Shown: positions 18,211-26,101 of the stretch, piece by piece
Layout of the letters: each line of letters begins with the position of its first letter
Numbering within the stretch: position 1 is the stretch's first letter
Source: Paenibacillus glucanolyticus NBRC 15330
GTDB taxonomy: Bacteria; Bacillota; Bacilli; Paenibacillales; Paenibacillaceae
NCBI RefSeq assembly: GCF_004000885.1
Contig: NZ_BIMC01000019.1
Location: 1 to 64,000, forward strand
DNA length: 64,000 nucleotides
Reading direction: 5' to 3'
The notes under the pieces: generated by a model
The model's input: the letters and a program-made list of their open reading frames with translations, nothing else
Database searches by the model: none
What the model was told of the DNA's origin: nothing
Position numbers and translations under genes: made by a program

Positions 18211-19509
18211 TCAATCTGGTGTTTTCTCCACGATCGGTCCATCATTTTTTTCATTGGAGAGACCGGTAATTTCGAATACTTTAAAGAGCAGAGCCATAAC
18301 GACACCTACGATGGTTGCCAATGCCATACCCTTCAGTTCGACGGTATTGATCTTCAAAGTTACGCCGCTAATTCCTGTTACCAACACCAGTGTAGCCAGA
18401 ATCATGTTGCTTGCTTTGGAGAAATCGACCTTTTGCTCAACGAAGATTCGAAGACCGGAAGCTGCAATAACTCCGAACAGCAACAGGGATACGCCGCCCA
18501 TTACGGGTGTAGGAATGTTCGCTACAACGGCAGAGAACGTTCCGGAGAAGGAGAGTATGATCGCAATAACGGCTGCTCCGGCAATCACGAATATTGAGTA
18601 TACCTTTGTAAGCGCCATGACACCAATATTTTCACCGTAGGTGGTATTCGGTGTTGAGCCTACAAACCCGGACAGGATAGTGGATATACCGTTGCCAAGC
18701 AGTGAACGATGAAGGCCGGGATCTTTAGAGAGGTCTTTGCCCACAATATTGCTGGTTACGAGCAAGTGGCCAATATGCTCAACGATAACAACGATCGCAA
18801 CCGGAATGATGGTCCAGATCGCTCCGTTATCGAACACCGGTGTGGTCAGCTGCGGTGCTGACAAGAAGGTTGCATTCGCAATTTTCTCTGTGTCTACCAC
18901 TCCAAGAACGAAGGAGAGTGCATACCCGACTACGATTCCGATCAGGATGTGAATGATTTTGGAGAAGCCGCGGAACAGGATGGAACCGAATACCGTGACG
19001 CCGAGCGTAACGAGCGAGATGGTAATGATTTTAGGATCAATGGCCTGTCCCTCTTCCGGCAAAAAGCCGGCCATGCCAGCAGCAACAGGAACAAGCTCAA
19101 GTCCGATCATCGCGATAATGGCACCCATAACCGCAGGCGGAAATACGAAGTCGATCCATTTGGTTCCTGCATATTTAACGATGAGAGCCACAAGACAGAA
19201 GATGATCCCCGTGACGATGAAGGCTCCCAATGCTTTGCCATAGTTGGCTTCCGGGTCACCGGCCAGTACGATCAGAACCGGCGAGATAAACGCAAAGCTG
19301 GAGCCGAGGTAGGCCGGGATTTTTCCTTTACATAAGAAAATGTAGAGCAGTGTACCAATACCGTTCATCAGCAGGATCATGCCAGGGTCCACGCCGAATA
19401 TGTTCGGTACAAGCACCGTGCTTCCGAACATGGCAAACAAATGCTGCAGACTCAGAAGGAAGCCTGGACCAAACGGAAGTTTCTCATCTACTTGAATTTC
19501 ACGTTGCAA
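18211..19509 (-). CDS. uraA: Uracil permease (UraA/PyrP, NCS2 family)
   Basis: UraA-type permeases import uracil with protons. The 432 residues align closely with E. coli UraA throughout, including SLQHLFAMFGSTVLVPNIFG, CKGKIPAYLGSSFAFISPV and GSTPNTTYGENIGVMALT. Both uracil-binding glutamates of E. coli UraA have counterparts, in VVIVEHIGHLLV and TTYGENIG. About 14 membrane segments are predicted. TTG 19509 is used: GAGGAG lies 9 nt upstream, and an ATG between them is out of frame and meets a stop after eight codons. No pyr genes are adjacent. Xanthine as substrate is less likely given the E. coli match. Confidence 0.93.
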   Translation of the reverse strand: MQREIQVDEKLPFGPGFLLSLQHLFAMFGSTVLVPNIFGVDPGMILLMNGIGTLLYIFLCKGKIPAYLGSSFAFISPVLIVLAGDPEANYGKALGAFIVTGIIFCLVALIVKYAGTKWIDFVFPPAVMGAIIAMIGLELVPVAAGMAGFLPEEGQAIDPKIITISLVTLGVTVFGSILFRGFSKIIHILIGIVVGYALSFVLGVVDTEKIANATFLSAPQLTTPVFDNGAIWTIIPVAIVVIVEHIGHLLVTSNIVGKDLSKDPGLHRSLLGNGISTILSGFVGSTPNTTYGENIGVMALTKVYSIFVIAGAAVIAIILSFSGTFSAVVANIPTPVMGGVSLLLFGVIAASGLRIFVEQKVDFSKASNMILATLVLVTGISGVTLKINTVELKGMALATIVGVVMALLFKVFEITGLSNEKNDGPIVEKTPD

Positions 19510-19545
19510 ACCATTTCACTCCTCTATAGGACTTTAAATATAGGA

Positions 19546-19587
19546 CCGTTCGCGTACGATCTTTAATAGATTAAATACAATCGTTCG
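19546..19587 (-). promoter_or_regulatory. Inverted repeat upstream of uraA (possible operator)
   Basis: CGTACGAT (19553-19560) and ATCGTTCG (19580-19587) form an inverted repeat with one mismatch around an AT-rich spacer. Another CCGTTCG lies at 19546-19552. The CGAAC half-sites on the uraA strand resemble PurR PurBox arms, but the spacing does not clearly match the known PurBox pair. The operator role is inference. Confidence 0.35.
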
Positions 19588-19696
19588 TTTTTTCAACAAT
19601 AATTTTTATAGTTCGTCAAAATATCCAATTCATGTCAAGTTTTGATGTCTCCGCGCCGGAAACGGGCATACTATAAGTGTCAGGATGCTGCACATG

Positions 19697-19725
19697 TTGA
19701 CGTATAACGCCACAAGCGTCATAAT
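19697..19725 (+). promoter_or_regulatory. Promoter of relA
   Basis: TTGACG (19697-19702), a 17-bp spacer and CATAAT (19720-19725), each five of six to the sigma-A consensus. The relA ATG lies about 87 bp further on, leaving a short leader with a hairpin. The rest of the 19510-19811 gap shows only this promoter, the hairpin and the inverted repeat near uraA. Confidence 0.7.
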
Positions 19726-19745
19726 GATAGGAAAACAATCACGAG

Positions 19746-19777
19746 GGAACCTGCACGTTTTGACAAGGGCGGGTTCC
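19746..19777 (+). promoter_or_regulatory. Hairpin in the relA leader
   Basis: GGAACCTG and CGGGTTCC form an 8-bp stem around a 16-nt loop, followed by ATTTTATATAG. It could be a weak attenuator or an mRNA stability element. No known riboswitch class was recognised. Confidence 0.35.
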
Positions 19778-19811
19778 ATTTTATATAGAAAGGGAAGAGA
19801 AGGACTCCAAA

Positions 19812-21989
19812 ATGGGCATAGAGCGATTACTCGAAAAGGCCAGCGCCTATATAAAAGAACCCGATCTTCTCCGCATTGAGGAAGCGTATGTATTTGCGGA
19901 GCAAGCCCACCACGGACAAGTGCGGAAATCGGGAGAACCTTATATTCTTCATCCGCTTGCGGTTGCAGACATCGTGGTGAACATGCAGGTGGACACGTTG
20001 TCTATTATTGCTGCACTGCTTCATGATGTCGTTGAGGATACAACTGTATCACTTGAGCAGATTCGCGAGCGCTTCGGGGATACGTGTGCAATGCTGGTGG
20101 ATGGGTTGACTAAATTAGAACGTATCCAATTCCGGTCCAAGGAAGAGCAGCAAAACGAAAATTATCGTAAAATGTTTATCGCGATGGCACGGGATATCCG
20201 GGTGATCGTGATTAAGCTGGCGGACCGTCTTCATAATATGCGCACTCTTAAGTACCAGTCCGAGGAAAGCCAGCGTCGCATTTCCTATGAAACACTAGAG
20301 ATCTTCTGCCCGATTGCCCATCGTCTCGGTATTTCCGCGATCAAGTGGGAAATGGAGGACATCGCGCTTCGTTACTTGAATCCGCAGCAGTATTACCGCA
20401 TTGCGAATTTAATGCACAAGAAGCGGGCTGAACGGGAGCAGTACATCGACAACGTCATTGTCTGTATCCGGGAGAAGCTGGATGAAATGGGTATTCAAGC
20501 CGATCTGTCCGGCAGACCCAAGCATATCTACAGCGTGTTTAAGAAAATGACCGTAAAGAACAAGCAATTCAACGAAATCTACGATCTCCTTGCAATCCGC
20601 ATTATTGTGGACAACATCAAGGATTGTTATGCTACGCTCGGCATCATTCATACTCTCTGGAAGCCGATGCCTGGCCGCTTCAAAGATTATATCGCCATGC
20701 CAAAAACAAATATGTATCAATCCCTCCACACGACCGTGGTTGGACCGAACGGGGAGCCGACAGAGGTTCAAATCCGCACCTGGGAGATGCATCGTACGGC
20801 AGAGTTCGGTATCGCGGCACACTGGGCCTACAAGGAAGGCTCAGGAGGCAACGGAGGCAGCTTCGACAACAAGATGACGTTCTTCCGTGAAATATTAGAG
20901 CTGCAGCATGAAACGAAGGATGCCTCAGAGTTTGTAGAATCTTTGAAAATGGACTTTTTCTCTGATTTGGTTTTTGTATTTACACCCAAAGGCGAAGTCA
21001 TCGAGCTGCCTTCAGGCTCCGTACCGCTTGATTTTGCTTACCGGATTCATACGGAAGTAGGAAACCGCACCATCGGTGCCAAGGTTAACGGAAGGATCGT
21101 TCCGCTGGACTATCAGCTTAAGACCGGCGATATCGTGGAAATTTTGACCTCGAAGCATTCGTACGGCCCGAGTCAAGACTGGTTGAAGATTGCCCAATCC
21201 TCTCACGCCCGCAGCAAAATCAAGCAGTGGTTCAAGAAAGAGAAGCGGGAAGAGAACGTGGAGAAGGGACGCGAGATGCTGGAGCGCGAGATCAAGCGTC
21301 TGGGTCTTGAGGTATCCGAATGGATGACCGATGATAAATTAATGGAAGCGGCCAAGAAGTTTGCTTTTAATGACATTGAGGATATGTTGTCGGCCGTTGG
21401 CTTTGGGGGTATCACCGCCGCACAAATATGCACCAAAGTGACCGAGAAGCTCCGCAAGGAGCAGGAGGAAGCGAATCAGCTTGAATTGACTTCTGAGATG
21501 AAGGAGATCAAGCCGGCAGAGAAACGCAGCCGTCCGACCAACGGGGTACGGGTGAGGGGCATAGACAATCTGCTTGTGCGATTTGCGAGATGCTGTAATC
21601 CTGTCCCGGGAGACGACATTGTCGGTTATGTTACCCGGGGACGCGGGGTATCGGTTCACCGATCGGACTGTCCGAACCTGCCAACTACGGATGAAGGCGA
21701 AGATGCCGCACGTGTGATTGAGGTTGAATGGGAATCGACCATTGAGGCTAATTACAGCGTCGATATCGAAGTGACCGGTCACGATCGTAACGGATTGCTG
21801 AACGAGGTCCTCCAGGCCGTGTCAGAGAGCAAGACGAATATATCTGCCGTAACCGGTCGATCCGACAAGAATAAGATGGCGATGATCCACATGACGATTT
21901 TAATACGCAATACGGATCACCTCCAATCCGTTGTGGAACGGATCAAGCGGGTAAAGGATGTATATACCGTTCATCGAATCATGCAGTGA
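19812..21989 (+). CDS. relA: Bifunctional (p)ppGpp synthetase/hydrolase RelA/SpoT (Rel)
   Basis: Rel makes (p)ppGpp on starved ribosomes and also degrades it. The 725 residues hold an N-terminal HD hydrolase domain with H71-D72 in LLHDVVEDT intact, so hydrolase activity is expected. The synthetase domain at about residues 235-350 contains YDLLAIRIIVDN and FKDYIAMPKTNMYQSLHTTV. A TGS domain follows (FVFTPKGEVIELPSGSVPLDFAY), then a conserved C-terminal region with RCCNPVPGD and an ACT domain at about 650-725. ATG 19812 gives the usual length. The recJ-apt-relA-dtd order of B. subtilis is kept except for inserted uraA. Confidence 0.97.
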   Translation: MGIERLLEKASAYIKEPDLLRIEEAYVFAEQAHHGQVRKSGEPYILHPLAVADIVVNMQVDTLSIIAALLHDVVEDTTVSLEQIRERFGDTCAMLVDGLTKLERIQFRSKEEQQNENYRKMFIAMARDIRVIVIKLADRLHNMRTLKYQSEESQRRISYETLEIFCPIAHRLGISAIKWEMEDIALRYLNPQQYYRIANLMHKKRAEREQYIDNVIVCIREKLDEMGIQADLSGRPKHIYSVFKKMTVKNKQFNEIYDLLAIRIIVDNIKDCYATLGIIHTLWKPMPGRFKDYIAMPKTNMYQSLHTTVVGPNGEPTEVQIRTWEMHRTAEFGIAAHWAYKEGSGGNGGSFDNKMTFFREILELQHETKDASEFVESLKMDFFSDLVFVFTPKGEVIELPSGSVPLDFAYRIHTEVGNRTIGAKVNGRIVPLDYQLKTGDIVEILTSKHSYGPSQDWLKIAQSSHARSKIKQWFKKEKREENVEKGREMLEREIKRLGLEVSEWMTDDKLMEAAKKFAFNDIEDMLSAVGFGGITAAQICTKVTEKLRKEQEEANQLELTSEMKEIKPAEKRSRPTNGVRVRGIDNLLVRFARCCNPVPGDDIVGYVTRGRGVSVHRSDCPNLPTTDEGEDAARVIEVEWESTIEANYSVDIEVTGHDRNGLLNEVLQAVSESKTNISAVTGRSDKNKMAMIHMTILIRNTDHLQSVVERIKRVKDVYTVHRIMQ

Positions 21990-22060
21990 TTGGAATGTTG
22001 GCATGGTCGTTCTGTTAAGGGGGCCCGGGCCTCATGACAGCACGGATTATTATATGAATG

Positions 22061-22095
22061 CGGTCTGTTATCCTGCGGGAGACAGGCCGTTTTAT
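22061..22095 (+). terminator. Possible terminator between relA and dtd
   Basis: CGGTCTGT and ACAGGCCG pair with one G-T, followed by TTTTATTATAT. The dtd ribosome site begins right after it, so readthrough may occur. Confidence 0.4.
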
Positions 22096-22122
22096 TATAT
22101 GGAGATAAGGAGATATTCCGAT

Positions 22123-22566
22123 ATGAAAGTTGTTATTCAACGATGCAAGCATGCACAAGTGACGGTCGACAATGAAGTTGTTGGCAAGATTGGAGCCGGC
22201 TTGATGGTGCTTGTGGGTGTGACCCACGGCGATGAAGAGAAGGATGCCAAATATCTTGCCGACAAGGTGGCAGGGCTGCGGATTTTTGAGGATGAGGACG
22301 GAAAGATGAATTTCAGTGTTCAGGACGTTGGCGGAGCCATTCTCTCTGTCTCCCAATTCACTCTATATGGCGATACCCGGAAGGGAAAACGACCAAACTT
22401 TATGGCTGCGGCAAAGCCGGATGAAGCCAATGCCTTGTACGAGTTCTTTAATCGTGAGCTCTCGGCGAAGGGATTGCAGGTTGAGACAGGGGTGTTCGGA
22501 GCGATGATGGATGTGTCGCTGACCAATTGGGGACCCGTCACGCTGATTATCGACAGCAAGTCATAA
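22123..22566 (+). CDS. dtd: D-aminoacyl-tRNA deacylase
   Basis: Dtd removes D-amino acids (and glycine) mischarged on tRNAs. The 147-residue product has standard length and starts MKVVIQRCKHAQVTVD. Family motifs include the catalytic-region SVSQFTLYGDTRKGKRP and the C-terminal NWGPVTLIIDSK (Gly-cisPro motif region GPVT). ATG 22123 has AAGGAG upstream; longer in-frame extensions run into the relA end and a hairpin and are not supported. Confidence 0.97.
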   Translation: MKVVIQRCKHAQVTVDNEVVGKIGAGLMVLVGVTHGDEEKDAKYLADKVAGLRIFEDEDGKMNFSVQDVGGAILSVSQFTLYGDTRKGKRPNFMAAAKPDEANALYEFFNRELSAKGLQVETGVFGAMMDVSLTNWGPVTLIIDSKS

Positions 22567-22618
22567 ATCTAGAATCGCATATGCAAATGCATGATATCAG
22601 AGAGATGGGGCATCCTGT

Positions 22619-22837
22619 GTGAGTAATCGCAGGTCCATTATTCTCTTTGGAAAAGGAGTCATGCTGCCTATGCGTCAATCCCCCAAATTCTCGATATGGA
22701 GCAGTTTGCCTGTGTTGGTCGGTTCAGGAGACATAAGGGAAGCAGCCAGCATGGAACGCATGGTTGCTGTTTCAGAGGAACCGGCACAGGAAAGAAACAT
22801 TAAGGGAAATATTCGGAAACAGCTGCCGAGATCCTAG
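22619..22837 (+). CDS. Possible small protein, unknown
   Basis: A 72-codon open frame from a GTG with GGGG about 8 nt upstream; a second possible start (ATG) follows an AAAGGAG. The product is basic, with no membrane segment or known motif. It occupies most of the 457-bp gap between dtd and the PfpI gene and is followed by a terminator hairpin. It may be real or chance. Confidence 0.28.
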   Translation: MSNRRSIILFGKGVMLPMRQSPKFSIWSSLPVLVGSGDIREAASMERMVAVSEEPAQERNIKGNIRKQLPRS

Positions 22838-22881
22838 AATATAGCCGCAGTGAATAAGGATGATATTGCATTGATAAGCAG

Positions 22882-22911
22882 AGCCTGGGTGAGATAAACT
22901 CGGGCTTTTTC
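22882..22911 (+). terminator. Terminator in the dtd-pfpI gap
   Basis: Nine-bp stem AGCCTGGGT/ACTCGGGCT with G-T pairs, a 7-nt loop and TTTTTC. It would end transcripts from relA/dtd or the small frame at 22619. Confidence 0.65.
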
Positions 22912-22959
22912 TGTTCCCTTCTAAAAAGGCACCCCCTTACCCGCTTCAATAATTCCACT

Positions 22960-22985
22960 GTTATAAAAAAGACATTACAGGGTAA
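22960..22985 (+). promoter_or_regulatory. Sigma-B-like promoter upstream of the PfpI gene
   Basis: GTTATA, a 14-bp spacer and GGGTAA resemble the Bacillus sigma-B consensus (GTTTAA, 13-15 bp, GGGTAT). It lies about 40 bp before the start codon. The B. subtilis relative YfkM is a general stress protein, which fits. Whether this organism has sigma-B cannot be seen here. Confidence 0.4.
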
Positions 22986-23023
22986 TAACAAATCGAGGAC
23001 AATCATGAAGGGAGATATGCCAG

Positions 23024-23530
23024 ATGAGTAAAATTGCATTTCTACTAGCTGACCAATTCGAAGATTCCGAGATGAAGACTCCTTATGATGCCGTGAAGGA
23101 AGCGGGACATCAAGCAGATATCATTGGATTGAAACAAGGACAAGAGGTAAAGGGCAAACAGGGCAAGGCCTCCTATACAACGGATAAGGCCATTGACGAC
23201 GTCAATATAAACGATTATGATGCGGTGGTTATTCCAGGTGGATCTTCTCCGGAAAATTTACGTCTGGATTCCCATATATTGCAGTTCGTCACATCAGCGG
23301 ACAAGTCAGGCAAACCGATTGCTTCGATATGCCATGGGCCGCAAATTCTCGCAAGTGCCGATCTGCTGAAGGGACGCACCATCACTTCCTATCCTCCGCT
23401 TCAGGACGATATGGTGAACGCTGGCGCAACCTTTAAGGATGAAGAAGTGGTCGTAGATCGAAACTTCATTACTTCCCGAACGCCGAAAGACGAGCCAGCC
23501 TTCGTGCGTGAGCTGCTAAAGGCACTGTAA
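23024..23530 (+). CDS. DJ-1/PfpI family protein (YfkM-like general stress protein)
   Basis: A 168-residue single-domain protein of the type 1 glutamine amidotransferase-like fold. The nucleophile elbow reads SICHGPQILA with Cys103-His104, and an acidic residue near position 13 (FEDSE) completes the usual site. The VVIPGG loop is present. Members act as protein or nucleotide deglycases, chaperones or peptidases; the exact activity cannot be told from sequence. A ribosome site lies before the ATG. It stands alone between terminators, apart from the short gene downstream. Confidence 0.88.
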   Translation: MSKIAFLLADQFEDSEMKTPYDAVKEAGHQADIIGLKQGQEVKGKQGKASYTTDKAIDDVNINDYDAVVIPGGSSPENLRLDSHILQFVTSADKSGKPIASICHGPQILASADLLKGRTITSYPPLQDDMVNAGATFKDEEVVVDRNFITSRTPKDEPAFVRELLKAL

Positions 23531-23607
23531 CGGAAAAATAGCTGTATGGGTTGTCTATGTTATACCGCTCTTTCAAACAAGTTGGTTGATAAAAAGGAGG
23601 AATGGAC

Positions 23608-24057
23608 ATGTCTAGACAAATTCAAGCCTATTTCAGAACGGAAGACGACGCCGAGGGCGCAAGGACGACACTGTTGACCTACGGCACCGAGCAGCTTGAG
23701 GTAGGACAGCTGCAGGATTCGGTTCGAGGGGGAGGGAATATTCTTGTCCCGCTCGTGCCTTGGGGTAATTCAGGCACAGGCGGAGCAACTGCGGGTGCCA
23801 CGACGATGGGTGCACCCGGCGGAGTAGTAGGCGCTCCAGGCGTCATTGTGGGCTCGCGGGAAGCAAGCCGCGACCGGGCAGAGGATCGGCCTGACAGCGA
23901 TGATATGAACGGAGACGGCTGGCGCGAGGCGGATGTGACGGACCGCGACTATGATGATCTGAGATACGTATTGTCCGTTAAAGTAAGGGACGAGGATTAC
24001 GATCAGATTGTGCATGATCTGCGGGCAAATAACGCTTACGTGGAGCGTTTTGACTAA
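23608..24057 (+). CDS. Unknown protein with glycine-rich centre
   Basis: I do not recognise a named family. The 149 residues split into three parts. Residues 1-45 look like a small alpha/beta unit (IQAYFRTEDDAEGARTTLL). Residues 50-80 are very rich in Gly, Ala, Pro and Val and resemble a glycine-zipper segment. After an acidic stretch (about 85-115), the tail DLRYVLSVKVRDEDYDQIV looks like a second alpha/beta unit related to the first. This layout is seen in general-stress and YflT-like proteins, but that is a guess. ATG 23608 is chosen since GGAGG lies 7 nt upstream; the ATG at 23602 is too close. A terminator follows. Confidence 0.7.
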   Translation: MSRQIQAYFRTEDDAEGARTTLLTYGTEQLEVGQLQDSVRGGGNILVPLVPWGNSGTGGATAGATTMGAPGGVVGAPGVIVGSREASRDRAEDRPDSDDMNGDGWREADVTDRDYDDLRYVLSVKVRDEDYDQIVHDLRANNAYVERFD

Positions 24058-24138
24058 ATAATAAAGGATAGCCTGGCATTGCAGTCCTATTGGATGATAA
24101 TGATTGCAGCAAGCGAAGAAGGCATATCCCATTAACGT

Positions 24139-24173
24139 AAAGGGGCTGTTCCGTCATTGGAGCAGCCCCTTTG
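24139..24173 (+). terminator. Terminator after the gene at 23608
   Basis: Stem AAAGGGGCTGTTCC/GGAGCAGCCCCTTT with one bulge and a 6-nt loop, then TTTG. Confidence 0.8.
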
Positions 24174-24297
24174 AAGCCGTTTAAATAAAAGCGCTTTCTC
24201 GCTTGTAATATAACTGTAATGTTTGTTCAATGTTCCTTTAATATTCGCTGTTTATAATAACAGCATGACCCCCTTTTTTATATAATATATGTTTTGG

Positions 24298-24327
24298 ACC
24301 TACAACAGTGGTTTGTAGGTTTTTTTC
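24298..24327 (+). terminator. Second terminator before the hisS leader
   Basis: Stem ACCTACAA/TTGTAGGT around a 6-8 nt loop, followed by a run of seven T. It insulates the T-box transcript from upstream reading. Confidence 0.75.
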
Positions 24328-24355
24328 TTTTTTCGGGTAAATTCTACAAAGTTTC

Positions 24356-24384
24356 TTGACTTTAGTGCGGCGGTTCATTAGAAT
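24356..24384 (+). promoter_or_regulatory. Promoter of the hisS T-box transcript
   Basis: TTGACT (24356-24361), a 17-bp spacer and TAGAAT (24379-24384). The T-box leader begins about 10-20 bp downstream. Confidence 0.8.
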
Positions 24385-24403
24385 CTAAAAATATAATGTT
24401 TTG

Positions 24404-24728
24404 GGTATACTATATTTTATGAATAACAGATTTCATGACGGGAACAAGTACTCCATCCCCACAAGACCAGAGAAGAATCCCCTGGCTGTAAGGATTCGCT
24501 TGATGAGTGGACGAATGACCTCCCCGAGAACAGACGGCGAAGCAAGCACCGGTTAACCGGTGGGATAGACAGTAGCCGAACTGCGCGGCCGGGCGTTAAA
24601 CGGATGAAGCGGATGCTTGAACACGCCCTAACGCGTGTCATATCCGGAATGTGGGTGGTACCACGGGTGATATCGTCATGAACATCTCTCGTCCCTGTTG
24701 TCTTAGGACAGCGGGGCGGGAGATTTTT
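24404..24728 (+). promoter_or_regulatory. T-box riboswitch of hisS-aspS
   Basis: This leader senses uncharged tRNA and controls readthrough into hisS and aspS. It contains an AGAGA box followed by a hairpin GAATCC/GGATTC whose loop holds GGCTG (stem I distal loop). The T-box core GGGTGGTACCACGGG lies at 24653-24667, and the terminator hairpin ATCTCTCGTCCC/CGGGGCGGGAGAT with six T lies at 24684-24727. No clear GAA-CAC specifier for His was seen. A GAC (Asp) triplet lies at 24517-24519 after GAAT and is the best specifier candidate; this assignment is uncertain. Confidence 0.92.
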
Positions 24729-24800
24729 TGGTTTTATAACACAGATCAAGGCATGGACATGTTCAGTCGTGAAGATGTCAAAGGACGTGGAGGGATGAAG

Positions 24801-26054
24801 ATGGCAAACGAGAAATTTGAAAAGCCGACTGGCACGCAGGACATACTTCCTGGAGCCGTCGAGAAATGGCAGTTTATCGAGGAGAAGGCACGGGATCTGT
24901 GCCGGAGATACAATTACCATGAAATTCGCACGCCGATGTTTGAGCAGACCGAACTGTTCAAACGCGGGGTAGGTGAAACCACCGATATCGTGGAGAAGGA
25001 AATGTACACATTCAAGGATAAAGGGGATCGCAGCATGACTCTGCGTCCTGAGGGAACAGCTGGCGTCGTTCGGGCTTATGTGCAAAACAAGCTCTATGGT
25101 GAACCTGACGTATCCAAATTGTACTACATCGGGCCGATGTTTCGTTATGAGCGGCCGCAGGCTGGCAGGTACCGTCAATTCCATCAGTTCGGGGTAGAGG
25201 TGTTCGGGACTGCGGAACCGGCCATTGACGCCGAAGTTATTGCACTCGGATACAGCTTCTACAAGGAGCTTGGGCTTAACGGAGTTAAAGCGGAGATTAA
25301 CTCTGTAGGTACGCCAGAGGTTCGGGCGGCTTACCGAAACACACTTCTGGCCTTCCTGGAGCCGATGAAAGACAGCCTGTGCTCGGACTGCCAATCACGA
25401 ATGGAGCGCAACCCGCTGCGTGTGCTGGATTGCAAGAAGGATCAAGGGAAGTTCGATGATGCTCCTTCGATCCTGGATAGCCTTGATGAGGAGTGCAGCA
25501 CACACTTCGAGAAAGTAAAAGGATATCTGGATGCCATGGGCATTGAGTATGAGATCAATCCAAGACTCGTTCGGGGATTGGACTATTATACGCACACCGC
25601 ATTTGAATTCAAAGCACAGGGGATCGGCGCAATTGACACGGTAGGCGGAGGCGGACGGTTTAATGGACTGGTTGATCAGATCGGTGGACCGGATCAGCCG
25701 GGTATCGGGTTCGGGATTGGTCTTGAGCGGATTCTATTGATCCTGGAGCATCAAGGCGTCAACCTGTCGGCTGCGAAGCCGCTGGATGTCTACCTGGTGG
25801 CGCTGGGCGAAGCGGCTGAGCGGGAAGTGGCAAAATTGATCTACGAGCTGCGCAGCAAGGGCGTATCTGCAGAACGGGATTATCTCGGCCGCAAAATGAA
25901 AGCCCAGATGAAATCTGCTGACCGTCTGCAGGCCAGATATGCCGCCATTTTGGGCGATGATGAACTGGCGCGCGGAGAAATCGCTCTGAAGTCGATGGAA
26001 ACCGGCGAGCAGCGCATCGTGAAATTGGATAGTCTGGTTCAAGAGTTTGTTTAA
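24801..26054 (+). CDS. hisS: Histidyl-tRNA synthetase
   Basis: HisS charges tRNA-His. The 417-residue class II synthetase shows motif 1 near the N-terminus (NYHEIRTPMFEQTELF), motif 2 (YIGPMFRYERPQAGRYRQFH), the His-specific block GLDYYTHTAFEF, and motif 3 GFGIGLERILLIL, then an anticodon-binding domain. ATG 24801 gives the standard start MANEKFEKPTGTQDILPG and lies 6 nt after GGAGGG; the ATG at 24795 abuts that site. It is under the T-box leader and 47 bp upstream of aspS. Confidence 0.97.
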   Translation: MANEKFEKPTGTQDILPGAVEKWQFIEEKARDLCRRYNYHEIRTPMFEQTELFKRGVGETTDIVEKEMYTFKDKGDRSMTLRPEGTAGVVRAYVQNKLYGEPDVSKLYYIGPMFRYERPQAGRYRQFHQFGVEVFGTAEPAIDAEVIALGYSFYKELGLNGVKAEINSVGTPEVRAAYRNTLLAFLEPMKDSLCSDCQSRMERNPLRVLDCKKDQGKFDDAPSILDSLDEECSTHFEKVKGYLDAMGIEYEINPRLVRGLDYYTHTAFEFKAQGIGAIDTVGGGGRFNGLVDQIGGPDQPGIGFGIGLERILLILEHQGVNLSAAKPLDVYLVALGEAAEREVAKLIYELRSKGVSAERDYLGRKMKAQMKSADRLQARYAAILGDDELARGEIALKSMETGEQRIVKLDSLVQEFV

Positions 26055-26101
26055 TCGTCGTGATTTAGCGACTTAATTATACTAAAGGGGAATGATAACC
26101 G

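Noticed and set aside
21958..22122. A longer dtd product starting within relA
   Set aside because: The extra 55 residues do not match the dtd family, and ATG 22123 has both a ribosome site and the standard N-terminus.
24417..25394. A 325-codon minus-strand frame across the hisS leader and hisS
   Set aside because: It covers a T-box riboswitch and the first part of hisS, and has a composition typical of antisense frames (rich in Arg, Pro, Ser, His).
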